Positions 19,054 to 27,974 of a stretch of 41,446 nucleotides of DNA are shown here, piece by piece; position 1 is the stretch's first letter, and every line of letters starts with the position of its first letter. The DNA is from Betaproteobacteria bacterium. Its GTDB lineage: Bacteria; Pseudomonadota; Gammaproteobacteria; Burkholderiales; SG8-39. A program made the position numbers and the translations under genes. The notes below the pieces were generated by a model that saw only the letters and a program-made list of their open reading frames with translations, was not told the DNA's origin and made no database searches. The stretch lies in contig JAABRB010000001.1 of the NCBI GenBank assembly GCA_011391185.1, forward strand, positions 1-41,446, in the 5' to 3' direction.

Positions 19054-19689
19054 ATGAAGATTGCGGTCGTCGATTACGGCATGGGCAACCTGCGCTCGGT
19101 GTCGAAGGCGCTCGAGCACGTTGCGCCCGGCTCCGACGTGCGCGTCACATCGGACCCGAAAGACCTGGAGGCAGCCGACCGCGTGGTGTTTCCGGGGCAG
19201 GGCGCCATGCCGGATTGCATGCGCGAGCTCGATGCGCGCGGCCTGCGGTCAGCGGTGGTTGCCGCCGCGCGGGACAAACCTTTCCTCGGCATCTGCATCG
19301 GTCTGCAAATGCTGTTCGAACGCTCCGAGGAGGGTGACGTTGCGGGACTGGGTATCCTGCCGGGCACGGTGCGTCGATTTCCCCCGGAAAAAATGCACGA
19401 TGAGCGCGGAATTACGCTCAAAGTGCCGCACATGGGCTGGAATAACGTCGAACAGGCGGAGTCGCATGCCGTGTGGGATGGCGTCGGCAACGGCGAGCGT
19501 TTCTATTTTGTGCACAGCTATTTCCCGGAGGCCGGCACTCCCGATCTGGTGGCCGGGTTCAGCGTGTACGGGTTTCCCTTTACCTGCGCGGTCGCCCGCG
19601 ATAACATCTTCGCGGTACAGTTCCATCCGGAGAAGAGCCATACAGCCGGGCTGAAGGTTCTCGCGAACTTCATCGCTTGGAAACCCTGA
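19054..19689 (+). CDS. hisH: Imidazole glycerol phosphate synthase, glutaminase subunit
   Basis: HisH releases ammonia from glutamine and passes it to HisF. The 211-residue class I glutamine amidotransferase shows the nucleophile in 'FLGICIGLQMLF' (Cys near 84) and the His-Glu pair in 'QFHPEKS' near 195-197. It starts MKIAVVDYGMGNLRSV, as in the family, 28 bases after hisB. HisF is encoded two genes downstream. Confidence 0.96.
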   Translation: MKIAVVDYGMGNLRSVSKALEHVAPGSDVRVTSDPKDLEAADRVVFPGQGAMPDCMRELDARGLRSAVVAAARDKPFLGICIGLQMLFERSEEGDVAGLGILPGTVRRFPPEKMHDERGITLKVPHMGWNNVEQAESHAVWDGVGNGERFYFVHSYFPEAGTPDLVAGFSVYGFPFTCAVARDNIFAVQFHPEKSHTAGLKVLANFIAWKP

Positions 19690-19772
19690 ATTTTCGCCGC
19701 CCCCTTCGCCTGCCGGGCGGGCGCGCCTGATCCGCATCTTTCGCACCCCTTCGCATTCTCCGACGACACCGC

Positions 19773-20519
19773 ATGGTCATCATTCCGGCCATTGACATCA
19801 AGGACGGTCGCTGTGTGCGCCTGAAGCAGGGCGACATGAACGAGGAGACGATCTTCTCCGAGGACCCGGTCAGCGTGGCGCGGCACTGGCTGGCGCAGGG
19901 TGCGCGGCGCCTCCACATCGTGGACCTCAACGGAGCAGTGGCCGGCAAGCCCAGGAACGAGCCCGTGATTCGCGAAATCGTGCGGGCCGTGGGCGGCGAG
20001 GTCCCGGTGCAGCTCGGTGGCGGCATCCGCGATCTCGACACCATCGAGGGCTATATCGACGCGGGCGTGACCTACGTCGTGATCGGCACCGCCGCCGTGA
20101 AGAATCCCGGGTTCCTCCAGGATGCCTGCGCTGCATTCGCCGGGCACGTGATCGCGGGGCTCGACGCCAAGGACGGCAAGGTCGCGATCGAGGGCTGGTC
20201 GAAAATGACCCGCCACGACGTTCTGGACCTCGCGCGAAAGTTCGAGGAGTACGGCGCGGAGTCGATCATCTTTACCGACATCGGCCGCGATGGCATGCTG
20301 ACCGGCGTGAACGTCGACGCGACCGTGCGGCTTGCGCGGGAGTTGCGCATTCCGGTCATCGCGAGCGGCGGGCTGAACAATCTTGCGGACGTCAAGGCGC
20401 TTTGCAAGGTTGCGGAGGAGGGGATCGTCGGCGTGATCAGCGGACGCGCGATCTACCAGGGGACGCTGGATTTCAAGAAGGCCCAGGCCGAGGCGGACAA
20501 GCTCACCGGGGAGGAGTGA
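19773..20519 (+). CDS. hisA: ProFAR isomerase HisA
   Basis: HisA isomerises ProFAR to PRFAR on a TIM barrel. The 248-residue protein starts [20 protein letters not shown] with the catalytic Asp at 8. The second Asp lies in '[12 protein letters not shown]' near 129, and the phosphate loops 'VQLGGGIRD' and 'IASGGLNN' are present. It lies 83 bases after hisH; that gap is C/T-rich and has no recognised element. Confidence 0.96.
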   Translation: MVIIPAIDIKDGRCVRLKQGDMNEETIFSEDPVSVARHWLAQGARRLHIVDLNGAVAGKPRNEPVIREIVRAVGGEVPVQLGGGIRDLDTIEGYIDAGVTYVVIGTAAVKNPGFLQDACAAFAGHVIAGLDAKDGKVAIEGWSKMTRHDVLDLARKFEEYGAESIIFTDIGRDGMLTGVNVDATVRLARELRIPVIASGGLNNLADVKALCKVAEEGIVGVISGRAIYQGTLDFKKAQAEADKLTGEE

Positions 20520-20540
20520 GAGTCGCGGATCGCGGCTCTC
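20518..20540 (+). other. Hairpin after hisA
   Basis: GAGAGTCGCG (20518-20527) pairs with CGCGGCTCTC (20531-20540) through one G-U pair and a 3-nt loop. It overlaps the last bases of the hisA stop and has no T-run, so it is more likely an mRNA stability element than a terminator. Confidence 0.4.
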
Positions 20541-20607
20541 CGGGCCCGGGTCCGCCACGCGCTCCGCGCCGCGCTGCTCCACCTTCATCCCTCGCTCGAC
20601 GCCGACC

Positions 20608-21366
20608 ATGTCACTCGCCAAACGCATCATTCCGTGCCTCGACGTCGACCGGGGGCGTGTCGTCAAGGGGGTGAATTTCGTCGGCCTGCGCGACGCCGGC
20701 GATCCCGTCGAGATTGCCCGCCGCTATGACGACCAGGGCGCGGACGAGCTTTGTTTCCTGGACATCACGGCGAGCTCCGACGACCGCGACACCATCCTGC
20801 ACGTCGTCGAAGAAGTTGCCGCGGGGGTTTTCATCCCGCTCACCGTGGGCGGTGGCGTGCGCAAGATCGAAGACGTGCGAAATCTGCTGAATGCGGGGGC
20901 CGACAAGGTGTCCATCAACACCGCCGCCGTGCACCGTCCGGAGTTCGTTGCCGAGGCGACCGGCCGTTTCGGCTCGCAATGCATCGTCGTTGCGATCGAC
21001 GCGAAGCGCGTCGCCGAGCACTGGGAAGTCTTCACCCACGGCGGGCGGCGCCCGACCGGACTCGACGCGGTCGAGTGGGCGCGGCGCATGCAGTCGCTCG
21101 GCGCCGGGGAGATCCTGCTTACGAGCATGGACCGTGACGGCACGCGCGAGGGATTCGATCTCGGCCTCACGCGCGCGATTGCGCGTGCAGTGGGCATTCC
21201 GGTCATCGCGAGCGGTGGCGTGGGGACTCTCGAACATCTTGCCGACGGCGTGATCGAGGGCGGCGCCGACGCGGTGCTCGCCGCCAGCATTTTCCATTTC
21301 GGCGAGTTCACCATCAGCCAGGCCAAGGAACGCATGGCCGCCCGCGGCATCGAAGTCCGGCTGTGA
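20608..21366 (+). CDS. hisF: Imidazole glycerol phosphate synthase, cyclase subunit
   Basis: HisF joins ammonia from HisH with PRFAR to form imidazole glycerol phosphate and AICAR. The 252-residue TIM barrel starts [20 protein letters not shown] with catalytic Asp near 12 and the second Asp in '[15 protein letters not shown]'. The loops 'LTVGGGVR' and 'IASGGVG' hold the phosphates. The paralogue hisA lies upstream. After hisF the operon is broken by a REP-like element and a perfect hairpin. Confidence 0.96.
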   Translation: MSLAKRIIPCLDVDRGRVVKGVNFVGLRDAGDPVEIARRYDDQGADELCFLDITASSDDRDTILHVVEEVAAGVFIPLTVGGGVRKIEDVRNLLNAGADKVSINTAAVHRPEFVAEATGRFGSQCIVVAIDAKRVAEHWEVFTHGGRRPTGLDAVEWARRMQSLGAGEILLTSMDRDGTREGFDLGLTRAIARAVGIPVIASGGVGTLEHLADGVIEGGADAVLAASIFHFGEFTISQAKERMAARGIEVRL

Positions 21367-21408
21367 GAGTGACAAGAGAGTGAGATGCTCGGAGCCGGGG
21401 GACGATGG

Positions 21409-21511
21409 TTTTCCCCTTCCTTTTCAAGGCGGGGTGGTTTGAGCCCCGCTAGCGCTCTCCGCACCACCCCGGTTGCTTCGCAACCACCCCTCCTCAGGGA
21501 GGCGGGGAAAA
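21409..21511. repeat. REP-like composite palindrome, copy 2
   Basis: This copy lies between hisF and hisI. The outer arms are TTTTCCCCTTCCTTTTCAAG and CACCCCTCCTCAGGGAGGCG; the inner arms are GGGGTGGTTTG and CACCACCCCGG. GGTTGCTTCGCAACC forms a small separate hairpin at 21471-21485. The layout is the same as in copy 1 (15168-15275) and copy 3 (40697-40809). Confidence 0.85.
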
Positions 21512-21557
21512 ATCCCCTCCCGCCGCGGCAGGGTCTGCACTCAGCGGGAAGGAGGGT

Positions 21558-21589
21558 AACGGGAGGAAACCAGCCGGTTTCCTCCCGTT
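21558..21589 (+). terminator. Strong perfect hairpin between hisF and hisI
   Basis: A 14-bp perfect stem, AACGGGAGGAAACC with GGTTTCCTCCCGTT, closes on an AGCC loop. It sits 38 bases before the hisI start codon. No T-run follows on either strand, so classic intrinsic termination is not supported. It could slow polymerase, protect the upstream mRNA end, or attenuate hisIE transcription. Confidence 0.45.
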
Positions 21590-21626
21590 CGTGACCTTCT
21601 AGCGAGCCTCGCAATCGTATCGGCCT

Positions 21627-22043
21627 ATGAACGATAATCTCGCTATGACTTGGCTCGACGACGTGAAATTTGACGAGCGCGGGCTCGTGCCCGCCATTGC
21701 GCAGGACGCGGCCACCGGCAAGGTGCTCATGGTTGCCTGGATGGATCGCGAGGCGCTGCAACGAACCGTCCAGGACGGCGTGGCGGTATATTGGTCGCGC
21801 TCGCGCGAGCGCCTGTGGCGGAAAGGCGAAGAGTCGGGGCACACGCAGCGCGTGCACGAGGTCCGGCTCGATTGCGACAACGACGTGATTCTGCTCGCTG
21901 TCGAGCAGGTCGGCGGCATTGCGTGTCACACGGGGCGGGCGAGCTGTTTTTTCCGGAAGCTCGTGGATGGGCGCTGGGAGCCGGTCGAGCCGGTACTCAA
22001 GCAGCCGGATGAGATCTACCGCGGGCGTACACCGCAGGACTGA
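21627..22043 (+). CDS. hisI: Phosphoribosyl-AMP cyclohydrolase
   Basis: HisI opens the adenine ring of phosphoribosyl-AMP, the third histidine step. The protein is separate from HisE. It shows 'AWMDREAL', '[17 protein letters not shown]', and the zinc Cys set in 'VRLDCDND' and '[13 protein letters not shown]'. The ATG at 21645 ([13 protein letters not shown]) fits family N-termini better than the first ATG at 21627; neither has a Shine-Dalgarno sequence. It is followed 11 bases later by hisE. Confidence 0.94.
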   Translation: MNDNLAMTWLDDVKFDERGLVPAIAQDAATGKVLMVAWMDREALQRTVQDGVAVYWSRSRERLWRKGEESGHTQRVHEVRLDCDNDVILLAVEQVGGIACHTGRASCFFRKLVDGRWEPVEPVLKQPDEIYRGRTPQD

Positions 22044-22054
22044 GGATCGCCACC

Positions 22055-22417
22055 ATGGACAAGGCGCAGGCAGCCGAGATACTCGAGCGACTCGCAAAGG
22101 TGATCGAGAGCCACAAGGCTGGCGATCCCGGCCGGTCGTACGTCGCGCGCTTGATGAGCCGTGGCGAGGATGCGGTGCTCAAGAAGATCGGCGAGGAGGC
22201 GACGGAAGCCGTCATGGCCGCGAAGGACGGTGACCGGCTGCGCCTCGTCGGGGAAATGGCCGACCTCTGGTTTCACTGCCTGATCGTCCTCTCGCACTAC
22301 GGACTCGGGCCGCAGGATGTCCTGATGGAGTTGCGCCGTCGCGAGGGCATTTCAGGCATCGACGAAAAGGCCGCACGCCAGGGCGGGATTCGCGTCGAGG
22401 CGGAGCGTGGCGACTGA
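22055..22417 (+). CDS. hisE: Phosphoribosyl-ATP pyrophosphatase
   Basis: HisE hydrolyses phosphoribosyl-ATP, the second histidine step. The 120-residue all-alpha protein has the MazG-like metal motif '[15 protein letters not shown]' at about 47-61 and '[18 protein letters not shown]' after it. It is the last histidine gene in the window and is separate from hisI, unlike the enterobacterial fusion. Confidence 0.95.
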   Translation: MDKAQAAEILERLAKVIESHKAGDPGRSYVARLMSRGEDAVLKKIGEEATEAVMAAKDGDRLRLVGEMADLWFHCLIVLSHYGLGPQDVLMELRRREGISGIDEKAARQGGIRVEAERGD

Positions 22418-22460
22418 GCCGGGTCGCACGGTCATTTTCGACAACCGGTTGGGAGCAAGC

Positions 22461-22814
22461 TTGGAAACCTGCATTTTTTGCAAGATCGTCCGGGGAGAGA
22501 TTCCGGCGAAGAAGGTCTACGAGGACGCGGATCTCCTGGCGTTTCACGACATCAATCCCGTCGCGCCGGTCCACTTCATGATCATTCCCAAGGTGCACAT
22601 TCCGTCCCTCGCCGAGACCGACCCGAGCCACGCGCCGGTGCTCGGAAAATGCCTGGCGATGGCCGGAAAGCTCGCCCTCGAGCAGGGGTGTGCCGAGGGC
22701 TTTCGCACCATCATCAATACGGGGCGAATCGGGCGGCAGGAGGTGTATCATGTGCATATCCACATCCTCGGCGGCCCGCAGACGCTGCCGCCGATGATCG
22801 TGAGGCGGAAATAG
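22461..22814 (+). CDS. HIT-family nucleotide-binding protein
   Basis: This is a Hint-type histidine triad protein, 117 residues from the TTG at 22461. It has 'CIFCKIVRGEIPAKKVYEDADLLAF' (in pieces) and the catalytic triad 'YHVHIHILGG'. Hint proteins hydrolyse nucleoside phosphoramidates. The TTG is preferred because GGGAGC lies five bases upstream and because the product then starts METCIFCKI, as family members do. The alternative is a GTG at 22407, inside the end of hisE, which would add 18 residues. A HIT gene between hisE and tatA is a common betaproteobacterial arrangement. Confidence 0.9.
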   Translation: METCIFCKIVRGEIPAKKVYEDADLLAFHDINPVAPVHFMIIPKVHIPSLAETDPSHAPVLGKCLAMAGKLALEQGCAEGFRTIINTGRIGRQEVYHVHIHILGGPQTLPPMIVRRK

Positions 22815-22884
22815 CGTGGATTTTGCGTCGATTACCGTGGATTCAGCGTGGATTCGATCGGATGCGCGTGGGATAGCGCGGATA
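22815..22884 (+). repeat. Degenerate helically spaced repeats upstream of tatA
   Basis: CGTGGATT or a close variant starts at 22815, 22826 (CGTCGATT), 22836, 22847, 22867 (CGTGGGAT) and 22878 (CGCGGAT). Spacings are 11, 10, 11, 20 and 11 bp, so all sites fall on about one face of the helix. They fill the first half of the 149-bp gap between the HIT gene and tatA. They could be operator sites or leftovers of tandem duplication. Confidence 0.6.
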
Positions 22885-22963
22885 CCATCGCCTGGCATGG
22901 TTTGGTTCACTTCTTCTGCGCGGCGGAGCAGCTGGTGCGGAAGCGGAGCGTAGGAGAGCTGTC

Positions 22964-23194
22964 ATGGGTTCATTCAGCATCTGGCACTGGGTGATCGTCC
23001 TGCTGATCGTGGTTCTGGTGTTCGGCACCAAGAAGCTGCGGAACATCGGCGCGGATCTGGGCGGTGCGGTACGCGGATTCAAGGACGGCGTGAAGGCCGG
23101 CGGTAACGAGGATTCGCCGGCGCCTCCCTCACAGCAGGTGGGCGGACACACGATCGACGGCGAGGTCAAGAAGGAATCGCATACTAAGGCCTGA
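22964..23194 (+). CDS. tatA: Sec-independent translocase TatA
   Basis: TatA forms the size-adjustable pore of the twin-arginine export system. The 76-residue protein has an N-terminal membrane helix at about 5-22 ([18 protein letters not shown]), the conserved FG hinge, then an amphipathic helix '[20 protein letters not shown]' and a polar tail. AGGAGAG lies about 6 bases before the ATG, a good ribosome-binding site. It is followed by tatB and tatC. Confidence 0.94.
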   Translation: MGSFSIWHWVIVLLIVVLVFGTKKLRNIGADLGGAVRGFKDGVKAGGNEDSPAPPSQQVGGHTIDGEVKKESHTKA

Positions 23195-23293
23195 CACGCG
23201 CGCAGGCAGGAATCGATTCATACGGATGCCGGGGCGACCCGGCGTCTTTTTTTCCCCACTTAACCGCCTTCCAGCCGCTCCGACCCACCGGCC

Positions 23294-23698
23294 ATGTTCG
23301 ACATCGGATTCTCCGAGCTCTTCATCATCATGCTCGTGGGGCTGCTGGTCATCGGACCGGAGCGCCTGCCCAAAGTGGCGCGAACGCTGGGGGCCCTGTT
23401 CGGGCGCCTGCAGCGCTACGTCAACGACGTCAAGGCCGATATCAGCCGCGAGGTCGAGCTCGAAGAGCTGCGCAAGATGAAGACCGAGTTCGAGGACGCC
23501 GCGCGTTCCGTGGAGAAATCGGTGGGCGACGAGCTGCGCAGCACGGAGGACACGCTCAACCGATCGATTGCTCCACCCGGGAGCACGGCGGACGCCGGTA
23601 CCGCGCCGGGCGCACCGGAGGGGACCGGGCCTGAAGCCGGGGCGACAGACGCCCCGGTGCCGGACAAGGCTGCGTCAGACGCGCAGGCCAAGGCCTGA
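23294..23698 (+). CDS. tatB: Sec-independent translocase TatB
   Basis: TatB works with TatC as the receptor for twin-arginine signal peptides. The 134-residue protein starts MFDIGFSELFIIMLVGLLVI, with one membrane helix, the 'GPERLP' motif at about 21-26, and a long amphipathic helix rich in E, K and R. The tail (about 90-134) is Ala/Gly/Pro-rich and disordered. It lies 99 bases after tatA. Confidence 0.94.
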   Translation: MFDIGFSELFIIMLVGLLVIGPERLPKVARTLGALFGRLQRYVNDVKADISREVELEELRKMKTEFEDAARSVEKSVGDELRSTEDTLNRSIAPPGSTADAGTAPGAPEGTGPEAGATDAPVPDKAASDAQAKA

Positions 23699-23713
23699 CC
23701 GGGGGCGGTAGAC

Positions 23714-24547
23714 ATGGACTCGAAGCGGTCGTCCAAGCAGGATTTTCAGCAGGACACGTTTGTCTCCCATCTGGTCGAGCTGCGTGACCGCCTGCTGCGC
23801 GCGCTCATTGCCATCGGAGTCGTGTTCGTGGCGCTCTTCATCTACCCCGGCCCGGGCGAAATCTACGACCTGCTCGCGCTCCCGATGATCCAGCAGTTGC
23901 CCGCGGGAACAACGATGATCGCGACCGGGGTGGTAAGCCCTTTCGGCACGCCGATCAAGGTGACCGGGATGGCCGCGTTCTTCCTGGTGCTGCCGTACGT
24001 GCTGTATCAGGCCTGGGCGTTCGTTGCACCGGGACTCTACATGCACGAGAAGCGCCTGGTGGTTCCGCTCATCATCACGAGCACGCTGCTGTTTCTCTCC
24101 GGCGTCGCGTTCTGCTATTTCTTCGTCTTCGGCCAGGTATTCAAGTTCATCGCCGCGTTTGCGCCGAAGAGCATCACGCCGGCGCCGGACATCGAGCAGT
24201 ACCTGTCGTTCGTTCTGACCATGTTCCTCGCGTTCGGCCTCTCGTTCGAGGTCCCGGTGGCGCTGATCGTCCTCGTGCGGCTGGGTGTCGTGCAGATCGA
24301 GAAGCTGAAGGAGTTCCGCCCGTACTTCATCGTCGGCGCCTTCGTCGTCGCAGCGATCGTGACGCCGCCCGACGTGGTATCGCAGCTCGCACTGGGGATA
24401 CCGATGTGTCTGCTCTACGAATTGGGCATCATCATGGCGCGGTTTTTCGCCAAGCCGCCGGGCCAGACTGACTGGAAAGCGCCGAGCGACTCGGAGATGG
24501 AGCGCGAACTCGATCAGGCCGAGAGCGACAGCCGGGATTCGAAGTAG
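23714..24547 (+). CDS. tatC: Sec-independent translocase TatC
   Basis: TatC binds the twin-arginine signal peptide. The 277-residue protein has six membrane segments. Family marks are 'SHLVELRDRLLRAL' near 18-31, 'PIKVTGMAAFFLVLPYVLYQAWAFVAPGLY' in pieces at about 80-110, and 'FRPYFIVGAFVVAAIVTPPDVVSQ' in the second half. The charged tail follows the last helix. It ends 19 bases from the convergent htrA-like gene. A Rieske protein, a typical Tat substrate, is encoded by petA nearby. Confidence 0.95.
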   Translation: MDSKRSSKQDFQQDTFVSHLVELRDRLLRALIAIGVVFVALFIYPGPGEIYDLLALPMIQQLPAGTTMIATGVVSPFGTPIKVTGMAAFFLVLPYVLYQAWAFVAPGLYMHEKRLVVPLIITSTLLFLSGVAFCYFFVFGQVFKFIAAFAPKSITPAPDIEQYLSFVLTMFLAFGLSFEVPVALIVLVRLGVVQIEKLKEFRPYFIVGAFVVAAIVTPPDVVSQLALGIPMCLLYELGIIMARFFAKPPGQTDWKAPSDSEMERELDQAESDSRDSK

Positions 24548-24566
24548 GGCCGAGCCGCGCCGGCCG

Positions 24567-25742
24567 TCATCGCGGTCGCGCCGGCTTCGGGCGCGTACCG
24601 ACCGTGAGGCGCACGTCGATGTCGCGCGTCCCGCGGTGGAGCCGCATCGTCGCGGCGTTCCCCGGATGCAGCTTGGCAACGGTATCGAGCATGGTGTGCG
24701 GGTTGGTGATCGGCTTGCCTTCGATGGCGAGCAGGATGTCGCCCACCTTCGCGCCGGCGCGGTCCGCGGGCCCGTCCGGCACCAGCCCCGCGATCTGTAC
24801 GCCGGCCCGGCTGGCAAGCTTGAGCGAATCGACGAGATCGGGCGTGAGCTCCCGCGCCTCGACGCCGATGAAGCCGCGTGTCACGCTCCCCGTCGCGATG
24901 ATTTGCTCCATGACCTCGCGCGCCATGGAGACCGGTACGGCGAAGCCGATGCCGAGCGACCCGCCACTCGGCGAGAGGATCGCCGTATTGACGCCAATCA
25001 GCTCCCCGGCGGCGTTGACCAGCGCGCCGCCCGAGTTGCCGCGATTGATGGCTGCATCGGTCTGGATGAGGTTCTCGTAAGTGGTGATGCCAAGCCCCGA
25101 GCGGCCCAGCGCGCTGACGATCCCCATCGTGACGGTCTGACCGACGCCGAACGGGTTCCCGATCGCCAGGGCGACGTCGCCGACCTGTACCCGGTCGAGG
25201 TTTCCCAGGGTGATTGCCGGAAGATTTTCGGCGTCCAGTTTGAGCACGGCGAGATCGGTCTCGGGGTCGGTCCCCACGATTCGCGCCCTGAACTTCTTGC
25301 CGTCGTTCAGTGCGATATCGATTTCGTCCATGCCCTCCACGACGTGGTTGTTGGTAATGACGTATCCCGACGGGCTGACGATGACCCCCGAGCCGAGCCC
25401 GGCCGCCCGGCGCGGGGCGCCCTCAAGCGCGTCGCCGAAGAATTGCCGGAACACCGGATCGTCGAAGAACGGATTGCGCGGGGATTTCAACTCGCGCGAG
25501 GTGAAGATGTGGACCACGGAGGGCAACGCGCGGCGCACCGCCGTGCTGTATGACGCCGCGGAAACGGCCGGCGCGGCGATACCGTCTTCCGGCGCGCGCG
25601 GCGCTTCACTGATTGCGACGCGTGACGGCGGCCCGTTTCGACCCGGAAGCCATTCAGGTCGCAGTATCGCGACCACGAACAGGATGCCGAGCGCGATGGT
25701 CGCGGTCTGGGCAAAGATCAGCCAGAAGGTGCGCAGGGACAT
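24567..25742 (-). CDS. HtrA/Deg-type serine protease, membrane-anchored
   Basis: The 391-residue trypsin-like protease has one PDZ domain. An N-terminal membrane anchor lies at about 6-27 (WLIFAQTATIALGILFVVAI) and resembles that of DegS rather than a cleaved signal. The catalytic triad is H133 in 'VITNNHVV', D163 in 'PETDLAVLKL' and S237 in 'NRGNSGGAL'. The PDZ domain covers about 285-385. With one PDZ domain and an anchor it is closer to DegS than to the two-PDZ DegP/DegQ. The ATG at 25742 is preferred to a GTG two codons upstream. It is convergent with tatC and divergent from petA. Confidence 0.9.
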   Translation of the reverse strand: MSLRTFWLIFAQTATIALGILFVVAILRPEWLPGRNGPPSRVAISEAPRAPEDGIAAPAVSAASYSTAVRRALPSVVHIFTSRELKSPRNPFFDDPVFRQFFGDALEGAPRRAAGLGSGVIVSPSGYVITNNHVVEGMDEIDIALNDGKKFRARIVGTDPETDLAVLKLDAENLPAITLGNLDRVQVGDVALAIGNPFGVGQTVTMGIVSALGRSGLGITTYENLIQTDAAINRGNSGGALVNAAGELIGVNTAILSPSGGSLGIGFAVPVSMAREVMEQIIATGSVTRGFIGVEARELTPDLVDSLKLASRAGVQIAGLVPDGPADRAGAKVGDILLAIEGKPITNPHTMLDTVAKLHPGNAATMRLHRGTRDIDVRLTVGTRPKPARPR

Positions 25743-25866
25743 GGTCACAGCATTGTAGTGCGCAAACGTGGCGCGTTCGCGCGCGTAACACGCGCCGCCG
25801 CTGCGCCGGACTGGTTTCGAGTCGGATGTATTTTATTTGTGCTTTCAGTGGGTTGGCGAAGAAAAT

Positions 25867-25896
25867 TTGGTTTTGCCCGGGGTGCTCCGGTATAAT
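25867..25896 (+). promoter_or_regulatory. Sigma-70-type promoter of petABC
   Basis: TTGGTT (25867-25872) and a perfect TATAAT (25891-25896) are 18 bp apart. The start of transcription would be near 25903, about 40 bases ahead of the petA ATG. This is the best promoter seen in the window. The flanking 60 bases are notably A/T-rich against the high-G+C background. Confidence 0.6.
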
Positions 25897-25943
25897 TCGG
25901 CGCTTTGACGGATTCATACACCATTCTGGAGCGTCTTCCCCTC

Positions 25944-26579
25944 ATGAGCGAATCAGCGGAAGGAACAGTCAAGGGCCCTGGCGGCGCATCGTGGGACACG
26001 TCGCGCCCGATGAACCCCGGCCGGCGAAACCTGATCATCGGCACGTGCGCGGCGAGCGGTGCAGTGGCGGCCGCGGCGACGTGGCCGTTTCTCGATAGCT
26101 GGTCGCCCTCCGAGCGCGCGAAGGCGCTGGGTGCACCGGTGCAGGCGGACATCAGCGGGCTCGAGCCCGGAAAGCAGATGATCGTCGAATGGCGCGGCAA
26201 GCCGGTCTGGATCATCCGGCGCTCCAAGCAGATGCTGGACGACCTCGCCAAAGTGAAATCGAAACTTTCGGATCCCGATTCCAAGCGGCCGAACCAACCG
26301 CCATACGCCGCGAACGAGACGCGCTCGCTCAAGCCCGAGGTGCTCGTCGTCATCGGCATCTGCACGCATCTCGGCTGCTCGCCGATCGACAAGTTCGCGG
26401 TGGGCGAGCTCGGCTCGGACTGGCAAGGCGGCTTTCTTTGTCCATGCCACGGTTCGCTGTTCGACCTCGCGGGGCGCGTCTACCAGAACATGCCGGCGCC
26501 CGACAACCTGGTGGTCCCGCCGTACAAGTACGTGTCCGACACCAGCATCATCATCGGCGAAGACAGTAAAGGAGCCTGA
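25944..26579 (+). CDS. petA: Ubiquinol-cytochrome c reductase Rieske iron-sulfur subunit
   Basis: This subunit passes electrons from quinol to cytochrome c1 in the bc1 complex. From the ATG at 25944 it has 211 residues. A membrane anchor follows 'RRNLIIGTCAASGAVAAAAT', which resembles a Tat-type signal anchor (R-R-N-L) at about 27-50. The [2Fe-2S] ligands are C140 and H142 in 'CTHLGCSP', and C166 and H169 in 'CPCHGS'; C145 and C168 would form the usual disulfide. A TTG at 25905 would add 13 residues and is less likely. The gene opens the petABC operon behind a good promoter. Confidence 0.94.
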   Translation: MSESAEGTVKGPGGASWDTSRPMNPGRRNLIIGTCAASGAVAAAATWPFLDSWSPSERAKALGAPVQADISGLEPGKQMIVEWRGKPVWIIRRSKQMLDDLAKVKSKLSDPDSKRPNQPPYAANETRSLKPEVLVVIGICTHLGCSPIDKFAVGELGSDWQGGFLCPCHGSLFDLAGRVYQNMPAPDNLVVPPYKYVSDTSIIIGEDSKGA

Positions 26580-26582
26580 CCG

Positions 26583-27974
26583 ATGGCTGAATCAAAGGCC
26601 CCGGCCTACAACAACGCGAGCGTGCTCGGCCGGACGCTAAACTGGATCGACGCGCGATTCCCACTGACCGTTCTGTGGAATACGCAAATCGCCGAGTACT
26701 ACGCACCGAAGAACTTTAATTTCTGGTACTTCTTTGGCTCGCTTGCCCTGCTGGCCCTGGTCATCCAGATCGTGACCGGCATCTTTCTCACCATGCACTA
26801 CAAGCCCGACGCATTGCTGGCGTTCGCCTCCATCGAGTACATCATGCGTGAGGTGCCCTGGGGCTGGCTGATCCGCTACATGCATTCGACTGGCGCCTCG
26901 GCCTTCTTCATCGTCGTGTATCTGCACATGTTCCGGGCGATGCTGTACGGCTCGTACCGCAAACCGCGCGAGCTCACCTGGATTTTCGGCTGCCTCATCT
27001 TTCTCAGCCTGATGGCCGAGGGATTCTTCGGCTATCTGCTGCCGTGGGGCCAGATGTCCTACTGGGGCGCGCAGGTGATCGTCAACCTGTTCGGCGCGAT
27101 TCCGCTGATCGGGGAGGACCTCGCGATCTGGATCCGTGGCGATTACGTCATCTCCGACTCCACGCTCAACCGGTTCTTCGCGATGCACGTCATCGCCATT
27201 CCGCTCGTCATGCTGGGGCTCGTTGCGGCGCATCTCATCGCGTTGCACGAGACTGGATCGAACAATCCCGACGGAGTGGAAATCAAGAAGCACACGGACG
27301 CGCGGGGCATTCCGCTCGACGGGATCCCCTTCCATCCGTACTACACGGTCAAGGATATCTACGGAGTGATGGTCTTCCTGCTGGTCTTCTCGATCATCAT
27401 GTTCTTCGCGCCCGAGATGGGCGGTTACTTCATCGAGTACAACAATTTTATCCCCGCCGATCCGCTCAAGACCCCGGCGCACATCGCGCCAGTCTGGTAC
27501 TACACGCCGTACTACTCGGTGCTGCGCGCGACGACGGACAGCATCATGTGGGTGATCGCGATCGGCGTGGCAGTGATGGCGATCATGACGATGCTGCGCG
27601 TGCGATCGAGCGGCTTGCGGGGCGCGATAGCGGTCGCGGCCGTCACGATGATCGTCGGGTTCTTCACCCTGGACGCCAAGGTGTGGGGCGTGGTGTTCAT
27701 GGGCGTGTCAGTGATGGTCTTTTTTGCGCTGCCTTGGCTGGACCAGTCGCCGGTCAAGTCGATCCGCTACCGCGGGCCGATCTATCGCACCGCTCTTGCT
27801 CTGTTCGTCGTGTCGTTCTTCATTCTGGGCTATCTGGGCGTACTGGCGCCCACACCCGGGCGCACGCTGGTCGCGCAGATCTGCATGCTCGTCTACTTCG
27901 CGTTCTTTTTCCTGATGCCCTGGTACTCGCGCTGGGACAGCTACCGGTCCGAGCCGGAGAGAGTAACCAAATGA
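26583..27974 (+). CDS. petB: Cytochrome b of the bc1 complex
   Basis: The 463-residue full-length cytochrome b has about nine membrane segments, including the C-terminal part. Heme ligands are H101 and H115 ('YMHSTGASAFFIVVYLHMF') and H202 and H217. The Qo-site motif is PVWY at 303-306 rather than PEWY; the PVWY form is known from beta- and gammaproteobacteria. It starts 3 bases after petA and overlaps petC by four bases (ATGA). Confidence 0.95.
   Translation: MAESKAPAYNNASVLGRTLNWIDARFPLTVLWNTQIAEYYAPKNFNFWYFFGSLALLALVIQIVTGIFLTMHYKPDALLAFASIEYIMREVPWGWLIRYMHSTGASAFFIVVYLHMFRAMLYGSYRKPRELTWIFGCLIFLSLMAEGFFGYLLPWGQMSYWGAQVIVNLFGAIPLIGEDLAIWIRGDYVISDSTLNRFFAMHVIAIPLVMLGLVAAHLIALHETGSNNPDGVEIKKHTDARGIPLDGIPFHPYYTVKDIYGVMVFLLVFSIIMFFAPEMGGYFIEYNNFIPADPLKTPAHIAPVWYYTPYYSVLRATTDSIMWVIAIGVAVMAIMTMLRVRSSGLRGAIAVAAVTMIVGFFTLDAKVWGVVFMGVSVMVFFALPWLDQSPVKSIRYRGPIYRTALALFVVSFFILGYLGVLAPTPGRTLVAQICMLVYFAFFFLMPWYSRWDSYRSEPERVTK

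Noticed and set aside
21558..21589. Classic Rho-independent terminator
   Set aside because: The stem is perfect but no T-run follows on either strand, so it is reported as a strong hairpin with uncertain function.
25905..25943. TTG start for petA
   Set aside because: It lies within two bases of the predicted transcription start and adds residues not typical of Rieske proteins.
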